This document shows, one piece after another, positions 51,606-61,934 of a stretch of DNA of 64,000 nucleotides (positions are counted from its first letter, which is position 1; every line of letters starts with the position of its first letter). Origin of the DNA: Pythium myriotylum (lineage: Eukaryota; Oomycota; Peronosporomycetes; Pythiales; Pythiaceae). The stretch covers positions 250,501 through 314,500 of the forward strand of contig JALJCQ010000030.1 of NCBI GenBank assembly GCA_023091665.1. Reading direction: 5' to 3'. Under the pieces are notes generated by a model. It saw nothing but the letters and a program-made list of their open reading frames with translations. It ran no database searches and was not told the origin of the DNA. The position numbers were made by a program, and so were the translations under genes.

Positions 51606-51685
51606 GTGCCTCGTCGCATGAATCATACCACTGGCCAGTGGTCGAGACGAGGCACAACGGCCACTGGTCACTGTGCCTCGTCTCG
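51606..51685. repeat. alternating inverted-repeat cluster
   Basis: GTGCCTCGTC (51606-51615) and its second copy (51673-51682) can each pair with GACGAGGCAC (51646-51655), so two hairpins compete for one central arm. The right-hand pair extends to a 14-bp perfect stem (51643-51656 with 51672-51685). Between the arms lies a 16-bp palindrome, ACCACTGGCCAGTGGT (51627-51642). Confidence 0.8.
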
Positions 51686-51819
51686 GCCTTGACAACATAC
51701 ATTCCCCATTCGCCCACCGCCCGCACGAGATTAGTACGAACAAATCCTCAACTCCAAAAGCAGACATCGCATAGAAAAGAGCAAGATAGCACGTTCCCCT
51801 AGACACCCTTAGAGACAGC

Positions 51820-51845
51820 GATGATGTACCATGTAGTACATCATC
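51820..51845. repeat. hairpin, 10-bp stem and 6-nt loop
   Basis: GATGATGTAC at 51820-51829 pairs with GTACATCATC at 51836-51845. The stem is perfect and AT-rich. It may be a MITE terminus or a 3'-end structure; nothing shows which. Confidence 0.7.
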
Positions 51846-52410
51846 ACATTACATTAGGACACACGCCAAATCCTCAAGTGAGACCGAGTGTGACCTTATT
51901 TTAGAGATAACTAGGTTGAATATTCACGAAAGGTGATCGGCAATCTTCGAGAAAGACAACTAGCGCTTTGTGAGTCACGAAGTTGGAAAACTTGGAATCT
52001 CCTGGTTCCTGATTTCATTATTTGATCTCTGCTATGCTGACTTGGAGATTGATTGTAGAGAAAACAAATCCTGTCGATTCACCTACTACACTAGGCAATC
52101 GATGATGCGACTCGTGACTTCGTTTGTTTCACCCAGGTATTGAAGATAAAAATTGATCAGGGATCGAAGAAAAAAAAAAAACGAGCATGAACGATCCGGA
52201 CCCTCGAGAACCGCGGCAATCAACACAATTGAGCGAAAACACATCATTGAAAGCAACATTTTGTGACAAGTGATAATGCCTTCTCAAAAATGGAGTATCG
52301 CTTATCTGTGCGAGCTTTCTCTACACGTTGAAGCTTCTTCATTGCTGCTATCGTCCATTTCGCGAAAACTTGGGCTTTCATCTAGGGCATGTGAACGCTA
52401 GAGCAATCTG

Positions 52411-53223
52411 CTAGATTTCAGGATCCTCTGGGTCAATCTCGGGGTTGCGTTCGCTCAAGACCGTCGACGCATAATTGGCGTACAGTGCATATTGATACAC
52501 TAGGTGCGGGATCGATGGTTTGAAGACCTGAACAGAGCATCCGAGTAGCTCATGAATCAGCGACTCGTTCTCGACTGGTGTCGGATGCATAGACGCAGTG
52601 AGCGCGAGAACTTTCCGCGTGGACTAAGAGTAACCTACCGATCGTGCTGAGGAGGATCTTTCCATACGTTGGACGTAAGAGAAGCCTCGCAGCTTCGGTA
52701 TACTTTTCCCAGACTTCCCTCGTGATGAATGGTGGGTCGATCACAATGAAGTCGACAGTCTTGTGCAATTCTTTGGGGATAGCCTCCGGTCGGTTGAAGT
52801 CATACTGAACGAAGTGAGTTTGTTCGCTCGCAAACTTGATGTCGAACTGAGCGCGAAGACAACAATCAATCGTCACTCAGCAAGCAATCTCCACATGTGA
52901 CTGACGGATTAACACAGACATCGAAGAGATAAAGTTCGCGAGAGGAATCGGCTTGCTTTGCCTTGACAGCGAAGTAGACGCTTGGGGTTGACAAGAAGGC
53001 GCACCGGGCCTCCAGATGTGTTTGAGCGACTACTTCGCTAGCTAACGCATCAACCGTTCCGACTGAATACCAGTACTGATTGAGTTCTTCTTTCTGTAGT
53101 CACACTGGTTAGTTTGAATGCATCCACCACAATGTCTCAGTCCCTACATACCTCAGGAAACTTTTGCCAGAACGTCCGAGCTTTGGTCGCTTGCTTTTCC
53201 TCTTGGTTGCTCGTCGTGCTCAT
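52411..53223 (-). CDS. EEF1AKMT1: EEF1A lysine methyltransferase 1-like (N6AMT2 family)
   Basis: Four exons, 53223-53152, 53093-52920, 52846-52639 and 52574-52411, give 205 residues, close to the 214 of the human protein. Matching blocks are LNQYWYSVGTVDALA, CAFLSTPSVYF, LYLFDFDIKFA, the DFIVIDPPFI motif (DPPF, the methyl-acceptor site of this fold), and GKILLSTI. The C-terminus has VQVFKPSIPH and YALYANYAS, which replace the human FVPRHTRNL and FRCYVNY blocks. The family methylates a lysine of elongation factor 1A; the former name N6AMT2 reflected an unproven DNA activity. All introns are GT-AG. Confidence 0.88.
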
Positions 53224-53307
53224 GGAGTTTTTCTGATTAACGAACTTTGGGCGTTGCAGTAACGAAAAGTCGCGCCGTTTTGGCAGAGATCATGACTTCA
53301 AATACAT

Positions 53308-56300
53308 TTATTCTATTTGCTTTTCACCTGCAGTAGTTGTAGCGGTGACATTACCTTCGACGTCACTGCCAGCAGGTGAAGAGGCTGGCACAGGTGACGC
53401 TATAGGTACTGGGGCAGGAGTCGTCTTGCCAGCCAGTTTGTCTATGGCTTGTTGGATAGTCTCTACCCATTTATTCAATGCCGATGGGGTTGGCGCGTAC
53501 AACACCAGCGAGTGCCCGTTCTTGGCCATTAAAGGCGTCACGATCTCGAAAGTGTTGTTGCCCTTGTGGGTTTTCCGCACTGTAGTTGCAGCCGTGAGCT
53601 GGACGATTTGGTAGACCTCGGACCGAGGCACTTTACCGAACCTGATGGAGTCAGCTAGAGTCGGGCACAACAAGTTAGTTTATCAATCTCATGTCACTGG
53701 TAGAAAGAACCACTTACGATGGAGGATAAAGAACCGCCTGTTCCAAATCGGAGTGAAGTTGTTGTGCTTCATCGGACGTTTCAGCAAGTATCCAGACTGC
53801 AAAACTTCGTCACGGAAAAGTCCAGGCGGCAGGAGAGTCGATTCATCGCCTCCATACGCCGTACCGAGCGCCGACGAAAGCTCCATTTGACCATTTGACG
53901 ACTCACTCTCCCTTCTGCGGGCATACTCTGCTTCGCTGTCCACGTAGTCAGAACTCTGTCGCTCTGGGCCTTCGTTCAGATCCTCGGGGGCAAATGGTCG
54001 ACATGAAATGACGCTTTCCACCAACTTCTTTTGAAGTCGCTGATAAGCAGAATTCTCTTCGCAGCCACCGGGGCAGCAGCAGGCCCCGCCGTACTCGGTT
54101 GGAAGGTTTTCCGCGTCGATGTGCTCGAGTAAAGCAGCGGGTGTCTCATTCTCAGTGAGGATGTTCGTTTTCGCTCGCGTTGTCTCGTTGAGTAACGGTT
54201 TGATGCCTTTCCACGCCATCCCAAACCAGGATGGGACATTCACGAAGAAGATCTTGTACGAACGTTGCGGGTAGTGGCGCTGCATGATACCTGTACACTT
54301 GCGGATGAACTCAGCGCCTTCCCCGCGAAGATCACCCATTCCAATTCCCTTGGCATCCAGCACGATAAAGAGCTTTTGAGTTTCGCTCGCGGCGCAGGCC
54401 TCGCAGGGACAGATCTTGTTGGCAGCGTACTTGAGGGTAAACTCCATGGCGAACAGGTAGTGCTTGAAGAGATCGTCCTGCGTGATGCCAAGCTTCTGGA
54501 GCTCCTTCATGTTGATGTTGCCGATCTTCTCATAGTAGACTGGGTGCCCGAGCTTGTCCGTCTTATGGAGGTACTGATGGTAATTCCTAAAGGAGATAGA
54601 CGATCGCTCTGTCAGTTTAGGCATCACAACAACCTCAGAGGGTTTCTCGACTTACTTTTTGATCGACGCGTAGTGGGTTTGCGGTGTCGTGAGGATTGCG
54701 TCCGCGTTCATCTCTTTCCGCCACGCCAGGGTTACCTCGTACCGCTCGGCGGCCTTGGTGACGTTTCCGTTTTCGGCAAAGATGAAACACTTGGGCACGA
54801 CTGTCGCTTGCTTCCGCGAGCGCTGAGAGCCATCATCTGCACATTCCAGACGCTCGGTCGGCGAGGCCTCGATCGTGAGGATCGAGAGCTTCCAGTCGCC
54901 GAGGTAGTCGCTGTCTGCGACCTCCGACTCCGTGCGTGTGTCGCGCGCGTCATTGGACTTGAGCACGCGTCCTGGGAAGAACAGCTCCAACAAAAACACG
55001 CCGAGCACCGTGACGCCTCCGAGGTACATCGCTGGCAACGAAATCGTGAGACGAAGCATTTTACTCAACACGAACGCGACGGCCGAGCTGACGACGACGA
55101 CGCCCCCGTAGAGCTTGGCAAGGTCGCGGTAGGTCTCGAGCAGCGTCTTCTTGATGCTGACGGGTCCACGCGAGCGCGGCGACTTGGTCGCGTGGAGCTG
55201 GACGCGCAACGCGCGGTCGCCGCCCAGCACGACCCGGTAGAACGGCTTCTCGGCCGCCTCCACGAAGCGTGTGCACGGGATCCTGAGCAGCCCGCCGTCC
55301 GAGAAGAGCAGCGAGACGACGCTCGACTGGTGCACGTCGTGGATCTCCAGCGGACGGCCGACCGCGATGCTGCCGCCCGTGGACGCCAGGCGCAGCCTGT
55401 GGGCGCTGTCTTCGTCGGCGTCGCCACTCTCGACGTCGATGCTGAGCACGCTCGCGAGCGGCGCGCCGTGGAGCTCAAACGTGATGGGCTTGCCTTTGCC
55501 GTCGCAGCGCAAGTAGCCGCCCTGCACGGCGAGCTCGTCCGACTTGCGAAAGTGCGTCACGACGCGATTGAACTTGGAGCGCAAACGGTTCGAGTCGGCG
55601 ACGTCGATGATGACGTTGCGGTCGCCGTAGTAGACGACGCGGCCCATGGTGCGCAGCGCCGCGACGGCCACGTCGGCCTCCATTTGCGTGGGCTTGCCGA
55701 ACGTGGTCTCGGCCATGGAGCGCGTCTGCCGTGCGAGCGCCGAGAGCGAGAGGAACGAGTCGTCGTCCGACTCGGACTCGGACTCGGAGCTGTCGGCGTC
55801 CGACTCGTCGAGCTGGTAGAACGAGAGGTACATCTCGCCGGGCACGTGGGGCTCGCGTGGGCCGAAGTAGCCGTTGCGCGTCGTGGGCCCCGAGCCGATC
55901 TTGTTGTTCCAGACGCGGCCCCGCTCGTCGACGAGCACGACGACGTCGCCGTAGGAGACCGGCGCGCCGTGCGCGCGTCCGTTGGTCGACTCGATGCGCA
56001 GCGCGCAGGGCCGGAAGGCGCTGCCGACGACCGGCCCGAGACACGCGAGCTCGCCCTGCTTGGACGGGTTCTTGGACGCGAGGAAGCGGCGGCCGGCCTC
56101 GAACGTGCCCACGTAGGCGCCGCTGTTGCCGTTGTACTTGCTGCGCGCAAAGAGGCGGATGGTGTCGCCGTAGCGCACGGCGACGTGCGGCGGCGACTCG
56201 AGCGAGACCGAGTCGAGCGGCGTCGTGGTCGCGGGCGTCGAGAGCTCGCGGTGGACGCCCGGCAGCACGAGCGGCGGCGGCGCGCCCATGGCCGAGGCGG

Positions 56301-56529
56301 CGCGCAGCAGCGCCGGGCGCAGCGACGGCGACGCGGCGCGCGAGTCCGACTCCGAGTCGTCGGGCTCGGAGCCCTGCGCGCGGCGGTGCTTGGGCGGCGA
56401 GAACGGGTTCTTCCAGCCGCGCCGCGGCTCGTCCGAGGGCCGCTTGCGCCGCAGCCGGAGCTTGTCGGCGACGGCGTGCAGCGAGCCGCCTTCCTTGGCG
56501 CCGTGCATGGGCACGGGGGCGGACGCCAT
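53308..56529 (-). CDS. SEC14 (CRAL-TRIO) and PH domain protein with long N-terminal extension
   Basis: Three exons, 56529-54656, 54586-53718 and 53654-53308, give 1029 residues. Residues ~90-420 are beta-rich with repeats of a YGDTIRLFARS / YGDVVVLVDE / YGDRNVIIDVADS pattern, suggestive of a beta-trefoil-like unit. A hydrophobic segment lies near 480-520 (VVVVSSAVAFVLSK ... GVFLLELFF). Residues ~535-625 include a SEC14 N-helix (VTLAWRKEMNADAIL), and the CRAL-TRIO lipid-binding fold follows to about 815 (HPVYYEKIGNI, LFIVLDAKGIGMGDL, FFVNVPSWFGMAW, TEYGG). A PH domain lies at about 890-1000 (SGYLLKRP, WNRRFFILH, LNKWVETIQQAI). It probably transfers or senses phosphoinositides at a membrane. 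Confidence 0.85.
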
Positions 56530-57162
56530 GGAGGAGGAGAGAGACAGAGGAGGAGGAGGAGGAGGAGGAGGAGGAGGAGGAGGGGACGCCCTCCGCCCTC
56601 GGCCGCTTCAACGGCGTCGACCAAAGGGGAATGGAACGGAGCTAGCCGATTTGAGCCAGCTCACCAACGGCCCCTGCGACATGGGGCAAGAGAAGGGGAC
56701 GGGGTACAGGTACGGGCACCAATTAGCCTGATACTAGGAGGCCGTCTATATACACTTTGGCCACGCGACGCGACGACGCTTGCGCGCCACGCTTTTCGAC
56801 GCCGTCGGTCGCGTCTGTGCGAGGGCGTTTCAGAGAGAGAGAGAGAGAGAGCGCGCGCGGCGTCGCGGCGTCGTGGGGCGCATGCGCACGACGCGAGGCG
56901 CGGCTCCCAGGCTCGAAAGATTTCGCGCGGATGACGCGGCGGGTCCCGTCTCTCCCGAACGGTCCCGTGTTGGCGGCGTCTTCTCTTCGGGACACTTGAA
57001 TTAGTTTTTTTTTGTTTTTTTTTGCGTGGGGGTTACACTCGCCAGCAGGGTACACGGGATCATCTCCCCCCCCCCCCTCCTCCTCTTCTCCTTCCTTTGG
57101 TCAAGAGCGAGAGGGTACCCTCCGATGGAAGGCGAGTGGTCAGTTGGGAAGAGGACGGCACG
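56530..57162. promoter_or_regulatory. upstream region of the SEC14-PH gene and PP1 copy 1
   Basis: These 633 bp separate two divergent start codons. Besides the GGA microsatellite there is a GA run at about 56833-56852 and a T-rich stretch and C-run at 57003-57077. No gene is supported. Confidence 0.5.
56548..56584. repeat. (GGA)n microsatellite
   Basis: About 12 GGA units start roughly 20 bp upstream of the SEC14-PH start codon, so they are probably in its 5' leader. On the coding strand they read as TCC. Confidence 0.9.
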
Positions 57163-58212
57163 ATGGCGGCGGCGGCGCTGGACCCGATCGACGTGGACGG
57201 CATCATCGAGAAGCTGCTGAGCGTGCGCGGCGCGCGCCCGGGCAAGCAGGTGAACCTGAGCGAGGCCGAGATCCGCGGGCTCTGCGTGCACTCGCGCGAG
57301 GTCTTTCTCTCGCAGCCCATCCTGCTCGAGCTCGAGGCGCCCATCAAGATCTGCGGTGCGTGCTGGACGAGAGAAGAGGAAGAGAGAGAAAGAGAGAGGA
57401 AGAGACTAAGGGGGGGACGTTCTGTATGTGTAGGCGACATCCACGGGCAGTACTACGACCTGCTGCGGCTCTTCGAGTACGGCGGGTTCCCGCCGGACGC
57501 CAACTACCTCTTCCTGGGCGACTACGTGGACCGCGGCAAGCAGAGCCTCGAGACGATCTGCCTGCTGCTGGCGTACAAGATCAAGTACCCGGAGAACTTT
57601 TTCATCCTGCGCGGCAACCACGAGTGCGCGTCGATCAACCGCATCTACGGCTTCTACGACGAGTGCAAACGCCGGTACAACATCAAGCTCTGGAAGACGT
57701 TCACCGACTGCTTCAACTGCCTCCCGGTGGCCGCGATCGTGGACGAGAAGATCTTCTGCATGCACGGCGGCCTCTCGCCCGAGCTGAGCCAGATGGAGCA
57801 GATCAAGCGCTTCGTGCGCCCGACCGACGTGCCGGACACGGGGCTGCTCTGCGACCTGCTCTGGTCGGACCCGGACAAGGACATCATGGGCTGGGGCGAG
57901 AACGACCGCGGCGTGTCGTTCACGTTCGGCCCCGACATTGTGAGCCAGTTCCTCAAGCGCCACGACCTCGATCTGATCTGCCGCGCGCACCAGGTCGTGG
58001 AGGACGGGTACGAGTTCTTCGCCAAGCGGCAGCTCGTGACGCTGTTCTCGGCGCCCAACTACTGTGGCGAGTTCGACAATGCCGGTGCCATGATGTCGGT
58101 GGACGAGACACTCATGTGTTCTTTCCAGATCCTGAAACCAGCTGAAAAGAAACAGCGCTATGCCTACAACGGACTAGGTGGCCAACGTGGCGCGACTCCC
58201 CCACAGAAGTGA
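57163..58212 (+). CDS. PPP1C: serine/threonine protein phosphatase PP1 catalytic subunit, copy 1
   Basis: Two exons, 57163-57355 and 57434-58212, encode 323 residues. All metal and phosphate-binding motifs are intact: [40 protein letters not shown] and HGGLSPEL, plus [16 protein letters not shown]. The C-terminus is short and variable as usual. PP1 works with regulatory subunits in mitosis, glycogen and RNA processing. The 78-nt intron has no stop and is a multiple of three, so its retention would add 26 residues next to GDIHG. From the start codon to 58107, intron included, it is essentially identical to copy 2 on the other strand; the last 35 codons differ at many silent sites. Confidence 0.95.
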   Translation: MAAAALDPIDVDGIIEKLLSVRGARPGKQVNLSEAEIRGLCVHSREVFLSQPILLELEAPIKICGACWTREEEERERERKRLRGGRSVCVGDIHGQYYDLLRLFEYGGFPPDANYLFLGDYVDRGKQSLETICLLLAYKIKYPENFFILRGNHECASINRIYGFYDECKRRYNIKLWKTFTDCFNCLPVAAIVDEKIFCMHGGLSPELSQMEQIKRFVRPTDVPDTGLLCDLLWSDPDKDIMGWGENDRGVSFTFGPDIVSQFLKRHDLDLICRAHQVVEDGYEFFAKRQLVTLFSAPNYCGEFDNAGAMMSVDETLMCSFQILKPAEKKQRYAYNGLGGQRGATPPQK

Positions 58213-58656
58213 GCCCTTCGCGGAAGGGCACTTGGTACTCTCCTTGCACCGGATGCACGTGTGTATTTACCTGTCTCGAGTGGGGATCGGTTTCCTCTTG
58301 TACTAGTTGTGGCCGCAAGCCGCCAATAAACCTCTGCATACGTTACATGGTCTATCTCCATCTCGCACGTTCGCTTGCCACCATCCACAGAGCCGTCGTT
58401 CCGATTGTGGATAGCTGCGTTCTAGTCGGTGAGCAGTCCAGTCTGCCTACGAATGTCGCGTGGGTGGGCATCCTCTTGCGTCTTTCTCATGGGGCTACCT
58501 ATCCAAGGAAGTAATCGGCAAGCGACAGGTATATTGATGTCATATCCGGCTGTTGAAACACGACGAACGCCTGAAGAAGCATGGGTGAGATTAATGCCCC
58601 TAGTCATCTCGTGACTGTTGGAAACTTCTCTCCCTGAAGTTTCCAACCGTCACTTG
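58213..58656. other. spacer between PP1 copy 1 and the broken SANT-like gene
   Basis: No gene is supported in these 444 bp. The right end carries a strong hairpin (58611-58653). The first 140 bp likely contain the PP1 3' untranslated region. Confidence 0.5.
58611..58653. repeat. 18-bp stem hairpin, one mismatch
   Basis: GTGACTGTTGGAAACTTC (58611-58628) pairs with GAAGTTTCCAACCGTCAC (58636-58653) around a 7-nt loop, with a single T/C mismatch. It abuts the start of the broken gene and could be a small mobile-element footprint. Confidence 0.85.
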
Positions 58657-60395
58657 ATGGCAAGGATCCCCCGTCGCAAGTCGAGGACAGGTATCATCGA
58701 AGATGGTGCTCAGTTTGCATTTTTCGTGAAGTCCCGGAAGCATGGTGCTAGCCCGTTCGAGCGCAAGCGACGAAGTCTCGAGACGCCCAGCACTTCACCG
58801 ACGAGCGAAGGCAAGGACGTCTGTGGTTGATCAATTATTGCATAGCGTCGATCGTATTCGTCCGTATGAATCAATGAGTAAGGATGCTCAAGCCAAAGCA
58901 TGGCGCGAGGGTGCACGCGGCTCTGTGCGGGGACGCTCAGCCAGGGTTCGACGTCGAGCGTGAGTTTTGGCGAATTATGAAGTCGGACGAGATATACTCG
59001 TGCGTGCCGCAGACCAGCTCGACTAAACAGCTCCAAGTCATGCTTGCGAGACACGTGAGGCGGCTCGGACTCGTGGCTTCGGATGTCGATGCCCGAGTGG
59101 CCGATCGACGGACCGAGGAGTCCCTGAACACCTGCTCGAACAAGCGGTCTCGTGATGAAGACAATGTCGACGATGAGGCAAGACCAACACGCCGTCAGAA
59201 GAATTTTCGTTTCGATCTCACAGTCATCGATCGTTTTGTTGACTTGATTCGTGGGTACCAGCCCCACATGAAGAAGACCCATAGCGAGAGACATGAATCG
59301 TGGAAGCTCATCGATGATGCGCTTGCCGAAGGAGAGGCAAGCTGGTAGCCGGGGTGTCCGCAAAGTTGCTTTAATTTCATCCGCCAAATCCACGCAAATC
59401 CGAACCATGAGTACCACAGAAAGTTAACGCAGTCGCTCTACAGTAAGATCGCCAAGTACCTAGAACTGCTTGATCGTCATGAGCAAGAGGGAATGACTGA
59501 GCAAGATGACGGCGTCGACTTGACCCACGACAGCGAAGACGATGACCAAGCGCACGGCGATGATGGTGATGATTTTTCGCAAGTGAACACAGCAACGTTG
59601 CCCGACGCCGCGTCGGCCGAAGTTGGAGCTGTTGACAGCGACGATCAGGAGGAAGCCGAACCGTCCTTGCCTGTTCAATCACGTTGTGTACGCGTCAGTA
59701 CAGCGAAGGCAGCCCCCAGCTGGCAAACGCACCCGTTCTCCTCTCGCATTGACCCTGAAGAAGATGGCAAGTTGCTAGACCTGGTCACACAGCGCAAACT
59801 CCATGATCTCTCACGCGCAGAACGTCGAGTGACGTTACATCAAATCAGCGAAGCACTGAGGAAATGCAGCTCTCGATTTCTCACAGCGAGGGGCATTTCG
59901 ATGCGATTGAATTACCTTCGTAGAGTCATTGCGAATCCAGCACATCGAGATCACGTGGGCATCACGGGAGAATTCCGTGACAAGTTGGAAAGCTATTGCG
60001 AGAAATACTCGGCAGGCGCCCCTCCCGCTCGCTCAACTTCGTTAAGACGAAAGCGCACGGGGAATGGTCAATTCTCAAGTGGTGCACTGGGCGAAGATGA
60101 AGACGAACCAAAGCTCGTTGTCGCAGCAGGTGAGCATACTACTAGCTCCCCACAGGCAGCAGCTGAGCATACTACTAGCTCCCCACAAGCAGCAGCTTCT
60201 GGTGCTGTGTCTGTGTCAGACGCTATTGCACGGGCAATCCCTCAAATTGCGCGTCATTTCCACGAAGAGCGAATGGAGATAATCAAGGGCCAGGCGGACT
60301 TCATGGCCCAGGTGGAGAAGCTCCAGGCGCGTACAATGCCAGCCCCTCCAGTGAATGAGAAACACGTTGTGAAGAGAGGTTGCAGTCGTCTATGA
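58657..60395 (+). pseudogene. broken gene with SANT/trihelix-like repeats, between the PP1 copies
   Basis: Sensible coding sequence runs through all three + frames in turn: from 58657 (RRKSRTGIIEDGAQFAFFV), then from about 58825 (SVVDQLLHSVDRIRPYES), then from about 58910 (FDVEREFWRIMKSDEIYS) to a stop at 60395. The last frame is crossed by one TAG at 59346-59348, which a 99-nt GT-AG intron (59345-59443) could remove. Three similar helical units of about 90 residues are visible (starting VVDQLLHSV, VIDRFVDLI and KLLDLVTQR), each with a later Trp or His block and a SLYSKIAKYLELL-like or FRDKLESYCEKY-like end. They resemble Myb/SANT-like or trihelix DNA-binding units. Two frame shifts lack plausible introns, so it is called a pseudogene; sequencing error is an alternative. 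Confidence 0.45.
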
Positions 60396-60652
60396 TGTTG
60401 TGCATAGGGATGTTTAAGAAAAAAGGTCTGTTTTGATTGGATTGGGAAGCTTGAATATACGTGCAAGAACGAACTCTCCGCACTATCAATGGCCGACTTC
60501 CTGCTGCGAGCCACGAACCACTCCACCCTCGAGAGGTGTGCTTCAGTGAGCGTATCTCCTTGCATGCTTTTTTCTCTCTTTTTTTGCGTTTCTCTCTTTT
60601 TTTGGGGGGGGGTCCAACAATGCAATGCCAATGCAACTACCTAACTTCGAGA

Positions 60653-61699
60653 CTACTTCCGTGGGGGTGTAGCGGCGCGCTGGGCGCCGAGACCGTTATA
60701 GGCGTAACGCTGCTTCTTCTCCGCAGGCTTGAGGATCTGGAACGAGCAGAGCAGCGACTCGTCCACCGACATCATGGCACCGGCATTGTCGAACTCGCCA
60801 CAGTAGTTGGGCGCCGAGAACAGCGTCACGAGCTGCCGCTTGGCGAAGAACTCGTACCCGTCCTCCACGACCTGGTGCGCGCGGCAGATCAGATCGAGGT
60901 CGTGGCGCTTGAGGAACTGGCTCACAATGTCGGGGCCGAACGTGAACGACACGCCGCGGTCGTTCTCGCCCCAGCCCATGATGTCCTTGTCCGGGTCCGA
61001 CCAGAGCAGGTCGCAGAGCAGCCCCGTGTCCGGCACGTCGGTCGGGCGCACGAAGCGCTTGATCTGCTCCATCTGGCTCAGCTCGGGCGAGAGGCCGCCG
61101 TGCATGCAGAAGATCTTCTCGTCCACGATCGCGGCCACCGGGAGGCAGTTGAAGCAGTCGGTGAACGTCTTCCAGAGCTTGATGTTGTACCGGCGTTTGC
61201 ACTCGTCGTAGAAGCCGTAGATGCGGTTGATCGACGCGCACTCGTGGTTGCCGCGCAGGATGAAAAAGTTCTCCGGGTACTTGATCTTGTACGCCAGCAG
61301 CAGGCAGATCGTCTCGAGGCTCTGCTTGCCGCGGTCCACGTAGTCGCCCAGGAAGAGGTAGTTGGCGTCCGGCGGGAACCCGCCGTACTCGAAGAGCCGC
61401 AGCAGGTCGTAGTACTGCCCGTGGATGTCGCCTACACATACAGAACGTCCCCCCCTTAGTCTCTTCCTCTCTCTTTCTCTCTCTTCCTCTTCTCTCGTCC
61501 AGCACGCACCGCAGATCTTGATGGGCGCCTCGAGCTCGAGCAGGATGGGCTGCGAGAGAAAGACCTCGCGCGAGTGCACGCAGAGCCCGCGGATCTCGGC
61601 CTCGCTCAGGTTCACCTGCTTGCCCGGGCGCGCGCCGCGCACGCTCAGCAGCTTCTCGATGATGCCGTCCACGTCGATCGGGTCCAGCGCCGCCGCCAT
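60653..61699 (-). CDS. PPP1C: serine/threonine protein phosphatase PP1 catalytic subunit, copy 2
   Basis: Two exons, 61699-61510 and 61431-60653, encode 322 residues. The ATG at 61699 is chosen because the start [14 protein letters not shown] aligns with copy 1 (one Ala fewer). The open frame continues upstream to 61975, but that would overlap the divergent FolD gene. The phosphatase motifs and the 78-nt stop-free intron are the same as in copy 1 base for base, as far as could be read. After VDE near the end, codons diverge (tcgctgctctgc against acactcatgtgt), and the copies differ at many third positions to the stop. The protein ends APTPPRK-like rather than ATPPQK-like. Both copies look functional. 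Confidence 0.95.
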   Translation of the reverse strand: MAAALDPIDVDGIIEKLLSVRGARPGKQVNLSEAEIRGLCVHSREVFLSQPILLELEAPIKICGACWTREEEERERERKRLRGGRSVCVGDIHGQYYDLLRLFEYGGFPPDANYLFLGDYVDRGKQSLETICLLLAYKIKYPENFFILRGNHECASINRIYGFYDECKRRYNIKLWKTFTDCFNCLPVAAIVDEKIFCMHGGLSPELSQMEQIKRFVRPTDVPDTGLLCDLLWSDPDKDIMGWGENDRGVSFTFGPDIVSQFLKRHDLDLICRAHQVVEDGYEFFAKRQLVTLFSAPNYCGEFDNAGAMMSVDESLLCSFQILKPAEKKQRYAYNGLGAQRAATPPRK

Positions 61700-61934
61700 C
61701 GTTTTGCTCTTCTGCGGGGCCCTCGCCTTTTCGCCCGGAACCAACAGGAGCCAGCGCGCGCGGCCGACCTGCGAGAACTGATATTCGGACCCCATTGGGA
61801 GCGGTTCTGGGCGGGGAGTCCCTTGTTTGGAGAAAGAACGGATTTTAGTATCCGAACGAGGGATCGGATATCTCAGTTGCGATGGACCGAGTTGAGTGGC
61901 GAAGGGAGATCTGGAGGAAGACGAGTGACGAGCG

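Larger units (their letters stand above)
50969..52410. other. 1.4-kb intergenic region with hairpins
   Basis: No gene is supported. The stretch contains a three-arm hairpin cluster (51606-51685) and a second hairpin (51820-51845). The part after 51800 is notably AT-rich, including a poly-A run near 52172. Short open frames on both strands have no motifs. Confidence 0.55.

Noticed and set aside
54265..56934. 889-codon open frame on + opposite the SEC14-PH gene
   Set aside because: It is Arg/Val/Gly-rich with no motif and lies exactly antisense to a gene with clear domains; it is a GC-rich shadow frame.
58884..59348. Stand-alone gene ending at the TAG at 59346
   Set aside because: The same frame continues with related helical repeats to 60395, and a 99-nt intron would remove the TAG, so it is treated as part of one larger broken gene.
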